Assembly (NCBI GenBank): GCA_019247605.1
Contig: JAFBAS010000127.1
Location: 1-64,000, forward strand
Reading direction: 5' to 3'
From: Hyphomicrobiales bacterium
GTDB lineage: Bacteria; Pseudomonadota; Alphaproteobacteria; Rhizobiales; Beijerinckiaceae
Length of the DNA stretch: 64,000 nucleotides
The notes below the pieces were generated by a model. The model made no database searches. It worked only from the letters and a program-made list of their open reading frames with translations, and had not been told where the DNA came from. The translations under genes were made by a program, and so were the position numbers. Each line of letters begins with the position of its first letter. The stretch's first letter is position 1. Shown here one piece after another: positions 1 to 8,982 of this stretch.

Positions 1-980
1 ATCAACGCATCCTCGCCGAAGGCGCCGTCCGGCCCGAGCCCGACGGACCAGACCTGCAAGCCCTCGGCAACGGCATAGAAAAGGCGCCCTTCATGCACCG
101 CGAGGCCGAAAACGCGCCGCTCGGGCGAAGCAAGATTCCAGGTGGTCGGGTCACCGCTGTCGAACTGCGCGCTTGTGATTTCGATTGCTTGCTGCGTCAC
201 CCAGGGCGTGGTCGGCAGCTCCTGTGCGGCGCGTCCGCCAACCCCGTGATCGTAGGAACCGAGATCGGCGCCATTCGGACCCAGGCGATGGATGAGACCG
301 GTCTCGCGATCCGCCACGTACAGCGACTTCGATCGTGGATCGAAGGCAAGCCCCCCAAGCCCAGCGCCGGAATTCGGTCTGTTCCCGGTGGTCACATCCG
401 CGAAAAGGCTGACGCGTGCGCTCGCTCCCTCGATCTTCCATATCGAGCCGGGGCCGCCCCGCCGGCCCCAAAGACCCTGCATGAAGGCGGCGTTCGGGGC
501 GCCTCTCCTGACGTGGAGCATGCGTCCGTCGGAGGAAGGCGCCACGATCGGCAGCCCATAGGAGGAGCTTGCCGCCACGTAGATGTTGGGAGGCGATGCG
601 TCGTCGAGCGTCACGGCGAATACTTGTCCGATTTCGGAGGCTGGCACGGTGAATGGCTTTGGGGCGCCGACGAGTTGCCCAGCCGCGGGTCCGCCCATGT
701 GGCGAAGATCGATGACTCGGAGCGAAGGCCCGCTCGTGTCGATGAAGGTCAGCGCCGCGGGATCCTCCCCGGGCGCTATTTGCGCGGGTGCAGGCGCGCC
801 GGAGAACCCGCTAACGGCCGCTTCACCCGGCGCGATGATGGCGATCGGTGTTTCCTGCGCTTTGAGCGGGGTGGGCACAAGGGGGAGAAGGAGGGCAGCG
901 GCAGCGAGGCAACCCCGCCAGCCGCGGCCTTGCGCCCCTGAATGGAGGTCGAAATCCCAAAAACTCGCCCCTCCCGCCAT
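1..980 (-). CDS. Secreted beta-propeller-like protein (3' end outside window)
   Basis: An open frame of about 326 codons reads from ATG at 980 to the window edge with no stop, so the C-terminus is missing. The N-terminus has a hydrophobic stretch (CLAAAALLLPLVP) ending in LKAQ, which looks like a cleaved Sec signal. The rest has blade-like segments such as LAFDPRSKSLYVADRETG and VFGLAVHEGRLFYAVAEG, as in SMP-30/NHL-type propellers, so I infer a secreted propeller. No enzyme motif was recognised. The start lies 5 bp after the stop of the Cys-rich gene upstream, so the two are probably translated from one message. The ATG has no strong ribosome site, which suggests coupling. Function unknown. 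Confidence 0.72.
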   Translation of the reverse strand, partial: MAGGASFWDFDLHSGAQGRGWRGCLAAAALLLPLVPTPLKAQETPIAIIAPGEAAVSGFSGAPAPAQIAPGEDPAALTFIDTSGPSLRVIDLRHMGGPAAGQLVGAPKPFTVPASEIGQVFAVTLDDASPPNIYVAASSSYGLPIVAPSSDGRMLHVRRGAPNAAFMQGLWGRRGGPGSIWKIEGASARVSLFADVTTGNRPNSGAGLGGLAFDPRSKSLYVADRETGLIHRLGPNGADLGSYDHGVGGRAAQELPTTPWVTQQAIEITSAQFDSGDPTTWNLASPERRVFGLAVHEGRLFYAVAEGLQVWSVGLGPDGAFGEDAL

Positions 981-985
981 TTCGA

Positions 986-2119
986 CTACTGCGTCGTTTG
1001 CACGGGGTAGCACGTGCCATTGGCGAGATCCGCTTGCGTCCCCGGCGGACAGCAGGTTCCACAGGCGGTGACCTCGGCGGGACTGCAGCAGACGCCGTTC
1101 GGGGTTCTCACCTGGTTATTCGCGCAGGGTGCAACGCACTTGCCGCCGACATTGACCTGTCCGTCAGGGCACGGAACTCCCGTCAGTGGAAACGGGCAGA
1201 TCGACCCTGTGGGATTGGTGGTCGATTTGACGGGGGGCACCGCCGCCAACCCGGTGTTGTTGCAAAGGCAAATTTGGGAGAGTGGTCCCGATTGCGCCGC
1301 GGCCCGGGTGCCCGCAGGGCACTGACAGGAATAGGTCCAGGCGCAATAATATTCGGTTTGCGACTGACACGGCCAGGGGTCGCTCCCAAGGAGCGCGTAA
1401 TCGGGTTGCTCCGTGATCTGCATGGGGCTTGGGCAGAAGCAGTAATGTTGCGGTGAGCAGTATTGGCTGTGCCCGTCCCATCCGGTGCGCAAATCGGTGA
1501 CGAGGGTTCCGTTTGCAGCCACATCGACGCGCGTATCCGCAGGAATGTTGTTGTCACCGACGATCGAGCCGCAATCGACAGCGAGGGGCTGCGCCGGCGT
1601 GCAGCCGCAGCCGCCGAAGCCGAGATCCTGCTGCAAGCCGCAGATCGCGTCTGCAAGGCACGAGCCGGCCTGGCCGCTCAGCTGGCCCACACCCTGCTCG
1701 AGGTCGCAGGCGCATTGCGCAACGCTGACCACGGCGCCGGCGCCGAGGCTCGAGACATCGCTGATCAGATCCGCGCCGATCCCCGCTGTTTGCAGCCAAC
1801 TCTTGATGGCGTCGATGTCGCCGACGCCCGTATTTAACTGGTTGCAAAAATTGTCGAGCGAGCCCTGGCCCTGGCTCGCCGCAACACCGCCGAGCGCTGC
1901 CCCGATCCCGGCTGCCGCGACGCAACTGGCGCCGCCCTCCGCGCAAGCTGCCCCGCACGCTCCATTGGAAAGCGACGAGATGGTATTCTCGATGGCGTTC
2001 AGAACGTCGTTGAAATTGCAGCCGTCGGCACGGAGGAATCCGGGCGCCGCGACCGCAAAAGCCGCGACCAGCGCCAGACGCAAGGCAGTTGGGAATAGGA
2101 GCCCCGCACCTCGGCCCAC
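986..2119 (-). CDS. Secreted cysteine-rich protein, unknown function
   Basis: 377 residues from a GTG start preceded by GGGGGAG. A signal peptide (about residues 1-31, ending FLRADG) precedes a region with about 30 cysteines. Residues 33-170 are small-residue rich (Gly/Ala/Ser) with scattered Cys. The C-terminal half has clustered pairs (YCFC, CQC, CLC, CC), resembling disulfide-stabilised extracellular modules. No Pfam family is recognised. It is first in a two-gene unit with the propeller-like protein 5 bp downstream. So many cysteines imply export to the periplasm or outside and a need for disulfide formation. Gene reality is supported by length, signal peptide and ribosome site; function is not known. 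Confidence 0.7.
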   Translation of the reverse strand: MGRGAGLLFPTALRLALVAAFAVAAPGFLRADGCNFNDVLNAIENTISSLSNGACGAACAEGGASCVAAAGIGAALGGVAASQGQGSLDNFCNQLNTGVGDIDAIKSWLQTAGIGADLISDVSSLGAGAVVSVAQCACDLEQGVGQLSGQAGSCLADAICGLQQDLGFGGCGCTPAQPLAVDCGSIVGDNNIPADTRVDVAANGTLVTDLRTGWDGHSQYCSPQHYCFCPSPMQITEQPDYALLGSDPWPCQSQTEYYCAWTYSCQCPAGTRAAAQSGPLSQICLCNNTGLAAVPPVKSTTNPTGSICPFPLTGVPCPDGQVNVGGKCVAPCANNQVRTPNGVCCSPAEVTACGTCCPPGTQADLANGTCYPVQTTQ

Positions 2120-2490
2120 GATCGCTCCCCCTCTTCTGACGCGACAACGTGGATGATTACTGTCGAATACTTATCCTACCATATCTCCGTCAGGACTTCC
2201 GTCAATGCCGATAGTAGTTTCGACGCTTTAGCGTCGAGGTTGTCGCTCCTTAACCTTAATCATCGCTGGTCTCGTTCGTGCCAGGCGCGCTTTGTGCAAG
2301 CAGAGGCGCAGATTAATCATCGACGCGGCAGCGCCACAGCGGGATCCCGAATGGCATCCCCTCGTGTCTTGGATGATGGTCCGCGCGGCACTCCGGCCGC
2401 GGCGGAGGGGAAAACTCTGCCGATGTGCCCGATGCCTCGCGCCAAAGCGCAAGATGCAGCGGGCACTGGTCCGTCCAGCTCTTAAGGAAG
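2120..2490. other. Intergenic region, no gene seen
   Basis: About 370 bp between the GTG of the Cys-rich gene and the end of the PsiF-like gene. Only overlapping frames with low-complexity Arg-rich translations are present. It should hold the promoter of the Cys-rich/propeller pair; I could not pick out a convincing -35/-10 pair or terminator. Confidence 0.5.
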
Positions 2491-2739
2491 TCAGGTGCCG
2501 ACCGCGTCGGACACGCATTTCTTCGTGAAACTGGTCTTTGCCGCTCCTGCGAGCTTCTTCTCGGCCGCCGAGGTCTCGCAAGTCTTCGTGGCATCGGTCT
2601 GGCACTTTTTCATGAAGCTGTTCAGTGCAGCCCCGGCAAGTTTCTTGTCATCGGCCTGGCTCTTGCAGCTCGTCTCGGCAGCGAATGCGCTTGTTGCGCA
2701 GATCATCATGGCGAATGCGATTGGAGCGATCCCTTTCAT
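2491..2739 (-). CDS. PsiF-repeat periplasmic protein
   Basis: 82 residues. A signal peptide (MKGIAPIAFAMM... ending AFAAE) is followed by two tandem copies of the PsiF repeat: CKSQADDKKLAGAALNSFMK, then CETSAAEKKLAGAAKTSFTK, each followed by KC. The family is named after E. coli PsiF, which is induced by phosphate starvation; its biochemical role is unknown. The ATG at 2739 was chosen over an in-frame GTG 3 bp upstream because GAAGGAG sits at the right distance. It stands alone, with the cyclase gene reading away from it. Assignment to the family is confident; regulation by phosphate is only inferred from the family name. Confidence 0.85.
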   Translation of the reverse strand: MKGIAPIAFAMMICATSAFAAETSCKSQADDKKLAGAALNSFMKKCQTDATKTCETSAAEKKLAGAAKTSFTKKCVSDAVGT

Positions 2740-2942
2740 CACGATCTCCTTCGATTCTGTTGACAGGAGTAAACCAGCCCATCGAAGCGCAGTCGAGGCG
2801 AGGTCGTCAATCCCACAACCTTAGAGGAGCACGAAAAGAGCGCGGGCTTCGCGCGCTCGCACGATGTCCGTGAGCGCATTTGAGTGGTGTGCGCAGTCGA
2901 GTCTGGATGGTTTTCCCGGTTCTACTCGTGTAGCTTAAACCT

Positions 2943-4349
2943 ATGGCTGAAAGCGAGGCCTTGTTTGCTGTCTTGCGCCAATCGACAGGCGATGACGTGA
3001 CTTTGATGCTCGAGCGCATGATCGAAAACGCGCCCGATCACGCGCTCAACAAGATCAACGCGCTCGACCTTGCTGCGAAGGAGGGCTTTGGCGAGGATCG
3101 CGTGATCGCCGCACTCCTGAAAGCGGTGCAGCTCGGCATCCTCGAGATGTCATGGAACGTGATGTGCCCGAGCTGTGCCGGCGTGCTCTCGGCCAACAAG
3201 AGCCTCAAGACTCTCACTCGGCCGCAATATAGCTGCGCTTTCTGTGCCGCAGGTTACGAAACAACGCTCGACAATCTCGTCGAAGTGACCTTCACGGTGA
3301 GCCCTCGCGTACGCAAGATTGCTGCTCATAGCCCGGATGAATTGAGCGCGGCGGAATACTACCGACAGATCTTCTGGAGTTCGGCCATCGATCTTCCGGA
3401 GGATCTGGAAAAGCTGCTGCAGGTGGTGACGCTCGATCGCATCGAGTTGCCGTCGGGGGAACGAGCCATCCTGTCACTGCAATTGCCGGAAAGCACGCTG
3501 ATCGTCTTCGATCCGGTCATGCATGAGGCCCAGTTCCTCGAGGTGAAGGGCGAACGGACGCAAGAGCGCCAGAGCCTGTCCGTGGTCTTCAACAAGGTCG
3601 ACGTTCCGGTCGAACTCGTTTCGTTGAAGCCGGGCCCGCTTCGCCTATCTTTGGAGAACCGTACCGACAACCGCGTACTGCCGGCCATATGGGTGGCGAA
3701 CCAGGCGCTCGACGACCTCCTCAAGCGGCGCAAGCCGGTGCTCACGGCGAAGCGGCTCCTGACAAACCAGACATTCCGCGACATCTACCGCACCGATACG
3801 CTCGCCATCGGGCAGCGGCTCAAGATTTTGAGCCTGACCTTCCTCTTCAGCGACCTCAAAGGCTCGACCGAGCTATACGAAGAGGTCGGCGACCTCGTCG
3901 CCTTCGATCTGGTCAACGAGCATTTCCGCTTGCTTCAGGAGATTATCGCCTCCGAAAGGGGAGCAGTCGTAAAGACGATCGGGGATGCCGTGATGGCGAC
4001 GTTCGAGGCACCCGATCATGCGGTCGCCGCCGCCATTCGCATGCGTCAAGCGATGAGCGATCTTGGCGCCGAACGCGAGCACCGCAGCCTGCGCCTCAAG
4101 ATGGGCATCCACGAAGGCCCCTGCCTCGCAGTCATGCTCAATGAGCAGCAGGATTATTTCGGTCAAACCGTCAACATCGCATCGCGCGTTCAGGGCCTTG
4201 CGGCTTCGTCCTCGATCATGGCGACGGAGGAAGTCGTCGAGAATGCGCGGGCCGCGAAGTTCTTGAAATCCAAAGGCCTCACTCCCGCGCTCAGGCGGGC
4301 GGCACTGCGTGGGGTTACCGACGAAAGATCGGTCTACGAAATCGCTTGA
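2943..4349 (+). CDS. Class III adenylate/guanylate cyclase with N-terminal Cys4 region
   Basis: 468 residues. The C-terminal part (about 297-468) is a class III cyclase homology domain: first metal Asp at about 304 in FLFSDLKGSTELYE, KTIGDAVMATF with Lys344 and the second metal Asp348, and a transition-state Asn/Arg pair in TVNIASRV (about Asn411, Arg415). The catalytic set therefore looks complete, so it should make cAMP (or less likely cGMP). Residues 1-290 resemble the DUF5939 type of N-terminal region and hold a CPSC...CAFC pair (Cys75, 78, 98, 101) that could bind zinc. There are no membrane segments, so it is cytoplasmic. The gene is monocistronic; a decayed peptidase fragment follows it. 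Confidence 0.88.
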   Translation: MAESEALFAVLRQSTGDDVTLMLERMIENAPDHALNKINALDLAAKEGFGEDRVIAALLKAVQLGILEMSWNVMCPSCAGVLSANKSLKTLTRPQYSCAFCAAGYETTLDNLVEVTFTVSPRVRKIAAHSPDELSAAEYYRQIFWSSAIDLPEDLEKLLQVVTLDRIELPSGERAILSLQLPESTLIVFDPVMHEAQFLEVKGERTQERQSLSVVFNKVDVPVELVSLKPGPLRLSLENRTDNRVLPAIWVANQALDDLLKRRKPVLTAKRLLTNQTFRDIYRTDTLAIGQRLKILSLTFLFSDLKGSTELYEEVGDLVAFDLVNEHFRLLQEIIASERGAVVKTIGDAVMATFEAPDHAVAAAIRMRQAMSDLGAEREHRSLRLKMGIHEGPCLAVMLNEQQDYFGQTVNIASRVQGLAASSSIMATEEVVENARAAKFLKSKGLTPALRRAALRGVTDERSVYEIA

Positions 4350-4378
4350 GGCGGGACTCCCGAGGATCACCCTAAAGT

Positions 4379-4690
4379 TCGGCCGGTCCGCGATGCCGTC
4401 CTTCGAGGTTTCGCAGGACAGCCGCATGGTCAAGGCGATGAACGATGCCTGCCGCAAGGTGCGCGGCCGCGACCAGCCGACCGGGGCGATCACGCCGCCT
4501 GGCTATCACGGCACGGACGCTGCGCATTTCGACCGGGAGGCATGGAAGGCATCGCTTGCCGACCGGGCGGCGCTACGACGCCATGCCTGACGAGCGTGTC
4601 GATATCGCCGACGACCTCGACATGGTCCGCATTTATCTGTTGGTCATGCTCGACATAGGCGAGGTCGTTCAAGAGGGCCGTTTGGCTTGA
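4379..4690 (+). pseudogene. Remnant of an M20 family peptidase (C-terminal end, two frameshifts)
   Basis: Three frames in succession carry the typical C-terminal end of an M20 peptidase/deacetylase (ArgE/DapE-like). Frame 1 from about 4393 reads PSFEVSQDSRMVKAM and GTDAAHFDRE. Frame 3 from 4542 reads MEGIACRPGG, matching the family's GIVCGPGG. Frame 2 from about 4571 reads RRYDAMPDERVDIADDLDM and ends at TGA 4690. The breaks are near 4540 and 4571. Only about 100 C-terminal residues remain and no catalytic domain precedes it, so it cannot be functional. It ends 12 bp from the oxidoreductase gene reading toward it. The family match is from memory of conserved motifs. Confidence 0.75.
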
Positions 4691-4702
4691 GGCGCGATAT
4701 GC

Positions 4703-6307
4703 TCAACGCGCCGGAGCCGATGCGCGCCTGCCGAGATCCTTCAGGATCTCGCGCGCTGCGTTGTGGCCGACGACCCCGCCGACGCCGCCTCCGGGATGCG
4801 CCGACGATCCGCACTGGTAGAGGCCTTTCAGGGGGCTTCGGTAATCGGCGAAATGCGGCGCAGGGCGCGCAAAGAAAAGCTGATCCACCTGCAATTCGCC
4901 GTGAAAGATATGCCCGTGCGGCGAGCCGATTGCGGCCTCGATATCGGGCGGGGTCAAAACCTGCATGCCGATGATGCCGTCCGAGAAGCCCGGCGCATGC
5001 TCGTCGATGACGCGAAGCACGTTTTTGGCAAACTCGTCCTTGCGGCTCTTCCAATCGCCTTCGCGCAGCGTGTAGGGCGCGTGGCCGCCGAAGAGATGCA
5101 CCACATGCTTGCCTGGCGGCGAGATGCTGTCATCGACATAGCTCGGGGTCACCGGCGTGATGAATGGATTTCGCGACCAATCTCCGTATTTTGCATCGTC
5201 GTACGCCTTCTCGAGATAGTCGATGGAAGGCCCGATATGCGTGTAGGTCGGGTAGGGGAAACCGCATTTCTGCGGATCGAAGGCCTTGTAGGCCGGCAGG
5301 CGCTCGCAAGCGATATTGATCTTGAACGCAGTCGAATAGGTGCGGTAGCTCTCGACGTCCCGCCGGAACTCGGCGGGCAATTTGTCAGGCGAGAGGAATT
5401 TGAGGAAGGTGAGCTTGGCGCTCACATTGCTTGCGACGGTTCCGGCCTCGATGCGCGAACCGTCGGCGAGTGCAACGCCCGTGGCGCGGCCGTTCTCGGT
5501 GTCGATCGCGACAACTTCCGCGTTCGTCCGAATGTCCAGGCCCTTGGCTTTGCCCGAGGCCGCGATCGCCTGGGTGATGCTGCCCATGCCGCCGCGCACG
5601 AAGCCCCAGCCGCCGGCACCGGCATGTTCGCCCATCACATGGTGCATGATGACGTAAGCCGAGCCAGGGCTCTTCGGCCCGACGAAGGTGCCGATGCCGC
5701 AATAGTAAGCGAGCGCCGCCTTCACGTAGCTGCTTTCGAACCATTCGGAGAGATAGTCATCGGCGCTCATGGCCATGAGGTCCACGAGGCGAAACAGCTT
5801 GCCGCCGATCTTGCGGTATTTCCAAAGGAAAGCAGCCGTCTGCTTGAACGCGCGCCAATCGCGGCAGCTCGGATCGGGAGGGGTCTCCAGCAAGAGCTTG
5901 CGCACGATGGCGACCGATTCCATGAGATAGCGATCGAATTCGGGATAGATCTCGGCGTCTTTCTTGGAGAAGCGCGCAAAGCTTTCTTGGGTCTTCTTGA
6001 TCGAGTCGCTGAAGACGATGAAATCCCCCCCGGGCAAAGGGCCGAACATGTCGGACGCCGGCAGCACCTTGAAGCCGTATTTGGCGAGCTCGAGCTCAGC
6101 AATGACCTTCGGATGCAGGAGGCTCATCAAATAGCTGAAGACCGAGAATTTGAAGCCTGGCACCACCTCTTGCGTGACTGCCGCGCCGCCGATGACTTCG
6201 CGACGCTCGAGCACCAAGGTCTTCAAGCCCGCGCGTGCAAGATAAGCCCCACAGGTGAGACCGTTGTGCCCTGCACCGATGATCACGGCGTCGTAGCGCT
6301 CGACCAT
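4703..6307 (-). CDS. FAD-dependent oxidoreductase, phytoene desaturase/PYROXD2-like
   Basis: About 534 residues from the ATG at 6307; the frame extends 26 codons further up, but the dinucleotide fold starts right after this Met. N-terminal FAD motif VIIGAGHNGLTCGAYLARAG with the following LVLERREVIGGAA. The C-terminal FAD-contact region is GLYQCGSSAHPGGGVGGVVG, typical of the CrtI/amine-oxidase superfamily. There is no carotenoid gene around it, and the sequence style (MHHVMGEH, GGMGSITQAI) fits the broad PYROXD2-like group of unknown substrate. It is the last gene of an ABC importer operon, which suggests it oxidises the imported compound or a derivative. Substrate unknown. Confidence 0.85.
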   Translation of the reverse strand: MVERYDAVIIGAGHNGLTCGAYLARAGLKTLVLERREVIGGAAVTQEVVPGFKFSVFSYLMSLLHPKVIAELELAKYGFKVLPASDMFGPLPGGDFIVFSDSIKKTQESFARFSKKDAEIYPEFDRYLMESVAIVRKLLLETPPDPSCRDWRAFKQTAAFLWKYRKIGGKLFRLVDLMAMSADDYLSEWFESSYVKAALAYYCGIGTFVGPKSPGSAYVIMHHVMGEHAGAGGWGFVRGGMGSITQAIAASGKAKGLDIRTNAEVVAIDTENGRATGVALADGSRIEAGTVASNVSAKLTFLKFLSPDKLPAEFRRDVESYRTYSTAFKINIACERLPAYKAFDPQKCGFPYPTYTHIGPSIDYLEKAYDDAKYGDWSRNPFITPVTPSYVDDSISPPGKHVVHLFGGHAPYTLREGDWKSRKDEFAKNVLRVIDEHAPGFSDGIIGMQVLTPPDIEAAIGSPHGHIFHGELQVDQLFFARPAPHFADYRSPLKGLYQCGSSAHPGGGVGGVVGHNAAREILKDLGRRASAPAR

Positions 6308-6391
6308 GCCAATCTCGTCGCCCAATCTCGATCCGACGAACGATAATCCTGCGAGGGTTTTCGAAGCAAGCGGCGCGACCGTCACCGCAAC

Positions 6392-8047
6392 TCAGGCCGA
6401 AAGCGAGGCGTTTTCGCGTTTCTTGAGAATGCCGTCGAGCCAATCGGGATCCATTTCCGGCACTGACGACAGCAAGAGCTCCGTGTATTCGTGATGGGGG
6501 GGCGCGAGCACCTGAGATTTCGCTCCGCTCTCGACCACGCGGCCTTGATACATGACGACGATCTCGTCAGCGATCGCTTTCACGGTGGCGAGATCGTGCG
6601 TGATGTAGAGATAGGAGACGTTGAGCTCCTTTTGCAGTCGCAGCAAGAGCTTCAGGATTTCCTCGGCCACGAGCTGGTCGAGCGCCGAGGTCACCTCGTC
6701 GCAGATGATGAGTTCGGGGTCGATGGCGAGCGCGCGCGCAATGCAGATGCGCTGCTTTTGGCCGCCGGAGAGCTCGTTTGGGAGTCTGTCGAGGAAACGC
6801 TCGTCGAGTTCGATCATGCGCAGCAATTCAAGCGTGCGCTTCTCGCGTGCCGCGCCGGAAAGGCCGAGATGATTTTTCAGCGGGCGCCCAAGAATATCGC
6901 GGATGCGCCGGCGCGGATTGAGCGCGGTGTCCGGCATCTGGTAGATCATCTGAATACGCCGCAAAAGGCTCTTGTCACGATCCTTCAACCTTGGCGGCAA
7001 AGGCTTTCCATCGAAGCGGATCGTGCCGGCGCGAGGGGGCAAGAGGCCCGTGATCACCCGTGCGAGCGTCGATTTGCCGGAGCCGGATTCGCCGACGACG
7101 GCGACCGTGCGGCCACGCGGCACCTTGACGTTGATGTCATGCAGCACCTTGAGCGTGCCGTAGCTTGCATCGACGCCCCGTACGTCGAGAAGGATCTCGT
7201 CGCCGGTTTCCTCCTCCTTTCGCAACGACCGCACCGCCCAGAGCGATTTGGTGTAGGCCTTCTGCGGCGCCGACAGCATCGCGCGCGTGGGCGCCTCCTC
7301 GACGAGCTCGCCATAGCGAAGCACCATGACGCGGTCCGCCATTTGGGCGACCACGGCTAGATCGTGTGAAATGTAGATCGCGGCGGTGTTGAACTGCCGA
7401 ACGATGTCTTTGATCGCGGCGAGTACCTCGATCTGCGTCGTGACGTCGAGCGCGGTCGTGGGCTCATCGAAGATGATGAGGTCCGGGCGGCACGACATCG
7501 CCATGGCTGTCATGGCACGCTGCAGCTGGCCACCCGAGACCTGATGCGGGTAGCGAAACCCGAACTGCTCGGGTTCGGGAAGGCGTAGTCGGCGGAAAAG
7601 GTCGACAGCGTTACGCTTGGCGTCTTCCTCGGCGGCGATCTGGTGGCCGATCGAGGCTTCGACGCACTGGTCGAGCAGCTTATGGGCCGGGTTGAAGGAG
7701 GCGGCGGCCGATTGCGCCACATAGGCGATGCGCGATCCCCAAAGCCGACGCCGCTCGGCCTCGCTGGCCTTCAGGATATCAGTGCCATTGAAGAGCACGA
7801 CACCAGCGCTGATCCGACAGCCGGGTCTCGCATATCCCATGGCGGCAAGGCCGATCGTCGATTTGCCGGCCCCGGATTCTCCGATGAGACCAAGCACCTC
7901 GCCGCGTCGCAGAGTGAGATCGATTCCCTTGACGATCTCGTGCCAGCGATCCTCGCTGCGTCCGTCGATCCGCAAGCCCTTGATGTCGAGGAGTGGGCCG
8001 GTCGCTTCGGGGAGCGGCACGCTCCTGGCCATGGTCTTGATGCTCAT
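6392..8047 (-). CDS. Double ATP-binding subunit of a peptide/opine-type ABC importer
   Basis: 551 residues with two complete ABC ATPase domains in one chain, equal to a fused DppD-DppF. Domain 1 (about 15-270): Walker A GLIGESGAGKST, signature VSGGQLQRAM, Walker [14 protein letters not shown]. Domain 2 (about 285-540): Walker A AVVGESGSGKST, signature LSGGQKQRICIARAL, Walker B LIICDEVTSALDQ. This is the GsiA-like layout. Cytoplasmic; it would energise the two permeases encoded just upstream, with its ATG overlapping the permease stop by 4 bp. The FAD oxidoreductase follows 84 bp downstream. Substrate not predictable from the ATPase. Confidence 0.93.
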   Translation of the reverse strand: MSIKTMARSVPLPEATGPLLDIKGLRIDGRSEDRWHEIVKGIDLTLRRGEVLGLIGESGAGKSTIGLAAMGYARPGCRISAGVVLFNGTDILKASEAERRRLWGSRIAYVAQSAAASFNPAHKLLDQCVEASIGHQIAAEEDAKRNAVDLFRRLRLPEPEQFGFRYPHQVSGGQLQRAMTAMAMSCRPDLIIFDEPTTALDVTTQIEVLAAIKDIVRQFNTAAIYISHDLAVVAQMADRVMVLRYGELVEEAPTRAMLSAPQKAYTKSLWAVRSLRKEEETGDEILLDVRGVDASYGTLKVLHDINVKVPRGRTVAVVGESGSGKSTLARVITGLLPPRAGTIRFDGKPLPPRLKDRDKSLLRRIQMIYQMPDTALNPRRRIRDILGRPLKNHLGLSGAAREKRTLELLRMIELDERFLDRLPNELSGGQKQRICIARALAIDPELIICDEVTSALDQLVAEEILKLLLRLQKELNVSYLYITHDLATVKAIADEIVVMYQGRVVESGAKSQVLAPPHHEYTELLLSSVPEMDPDWLDGILKKRENASLSA

Positions 8048-8982
8048 TCCTTCAGCCCGCTCGTCTTATGCAGGAACCAGTCGACCACGAAATTCACCCC
8101 AACGGTCAAAAGCGCGATGCAGCCCGCTGGCAAGAGCGGCGTCACATCCCCATAGGCGATCAGGGTCGCGTTCTCGCGCACCATCGAACCCCAATCGGCG
8201 GTCGGTGGCTGGATGCCGAGCCCGAGGAAGGAGAGTGCGCTGATCGTCAAAAATACGAAGCAGAATCTGAGCCCGAACTCGGCGACGAGCGGCGGCAGGA
8301 TGTTGGGCAGGATTTCGCGCGCCATGATCCAGCCTAGCTTCTCCCCTTGGAGGCGAGCCGCCTCGACGAAGTCGAGCACGACCACGTTCATCGCGACGGC
8401 GCGTGTCAGGCGAAATACGCGTGTCGAATCGAGTACGGCGATGATCAAGATCAGGTTTGGGATCGAAGAGCCGACGATCGAGAGCAGCATCAAGGCAAAA
8501 ATGAGCTGCGGAATTGCCATGAGGATGTCGACCGCGCGGCCGAGCAGCTGGTCCGTCCAACCGCCAATGATGGAGGCGAGCAGACCGAGAACCCCGCCGA
8601 TGCAGAAAGAGAGCAACGTGGTCATGACCGCGATGCCAATGGTGTTGCGGGCCCCGTAGATGAGGCGCGAGAGCATGTCACGGCCAAGTTGATCCGTGCC
8701 GAAGGGGAATTCGGCGCTCCATGGCTCGTACTGGTTGCCGACTACGGCGGATTGAGCATGGGGCGCGATGAGTGGCGCGAAAATCGCGAGAGCAGCATAG
8801 AAGGCAATGACAAAGAGCCCGAACCAGGCCGTCAAAGGGGCTGCTTTCAAGGCTCGCCAAGCCGCGTCGACCGAGCCGCGGCGCATGGGTAGAGGTTGCG
8901 TCACCACATCGCTCGGCTCGACGGTCGGGGTGGTCACGCCTTCGCGTGCCAGCATCTCGAATTCGTCCGCGTTGATGCTCAT
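8044..8982 (-). CDS. ABC transporter permease, DppC type
   Basis: 312 residues. A cytoplasmic N-terminus of about 45 residues precedes a first membrane segment (AWFGLFVIAFYAALAIFAPL). The periplasmic stretch has the family's FGTDQLGRDMLSRLIYG, and a five-helix BPD_transp_1 core follows with the EAA-type loop (EAARLQGEKLGWIMAREILPN) that docks on the ATPase. It pairs with the DppB-type permease upstream (4 bp overlap) and the double ATPase downstream (4 bp overlap), so translation is probably coupled. Inner-membrane channel half for a peptide-, opine- or nickel-class substrate. Confidence 0.93.
   Translation of the reverse strand: MSINADEFEMLAREGVTTPTVEPSDVVTQPLPMRRGSVDAAWRALKAAPLTAWFGLFVIAFYAALAIFAPLIAPHAQSAVVGNQYEPWSAEFPFGTDQLGRDMLSRLIYGARNTIGIAVMTTLLSFCIGGVLGLLASIIGGWTDQLLGRAVDILMAIPQLIFALMLLSIVGSSIPNLILIIAVLDSTRVFRLTRAVAMNVVVLDFVEAARLQGEKLGWIMAREILPNILPPLVAEFGLRFCFVFLTISALSFLGLGIQPPTADWGSMVRENATLIAYGDVTPLLPAGCIALLTVGVNFVVDWFLHKTSGLKE

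Noticed and set aside
4763-6346. Plus-strand 527-codon open frame antisense to the FAD oxidoreductase
   Set aside because: The minus strand has clear FAD motifs; the plus frame is a GC-rich shadow with no family character.
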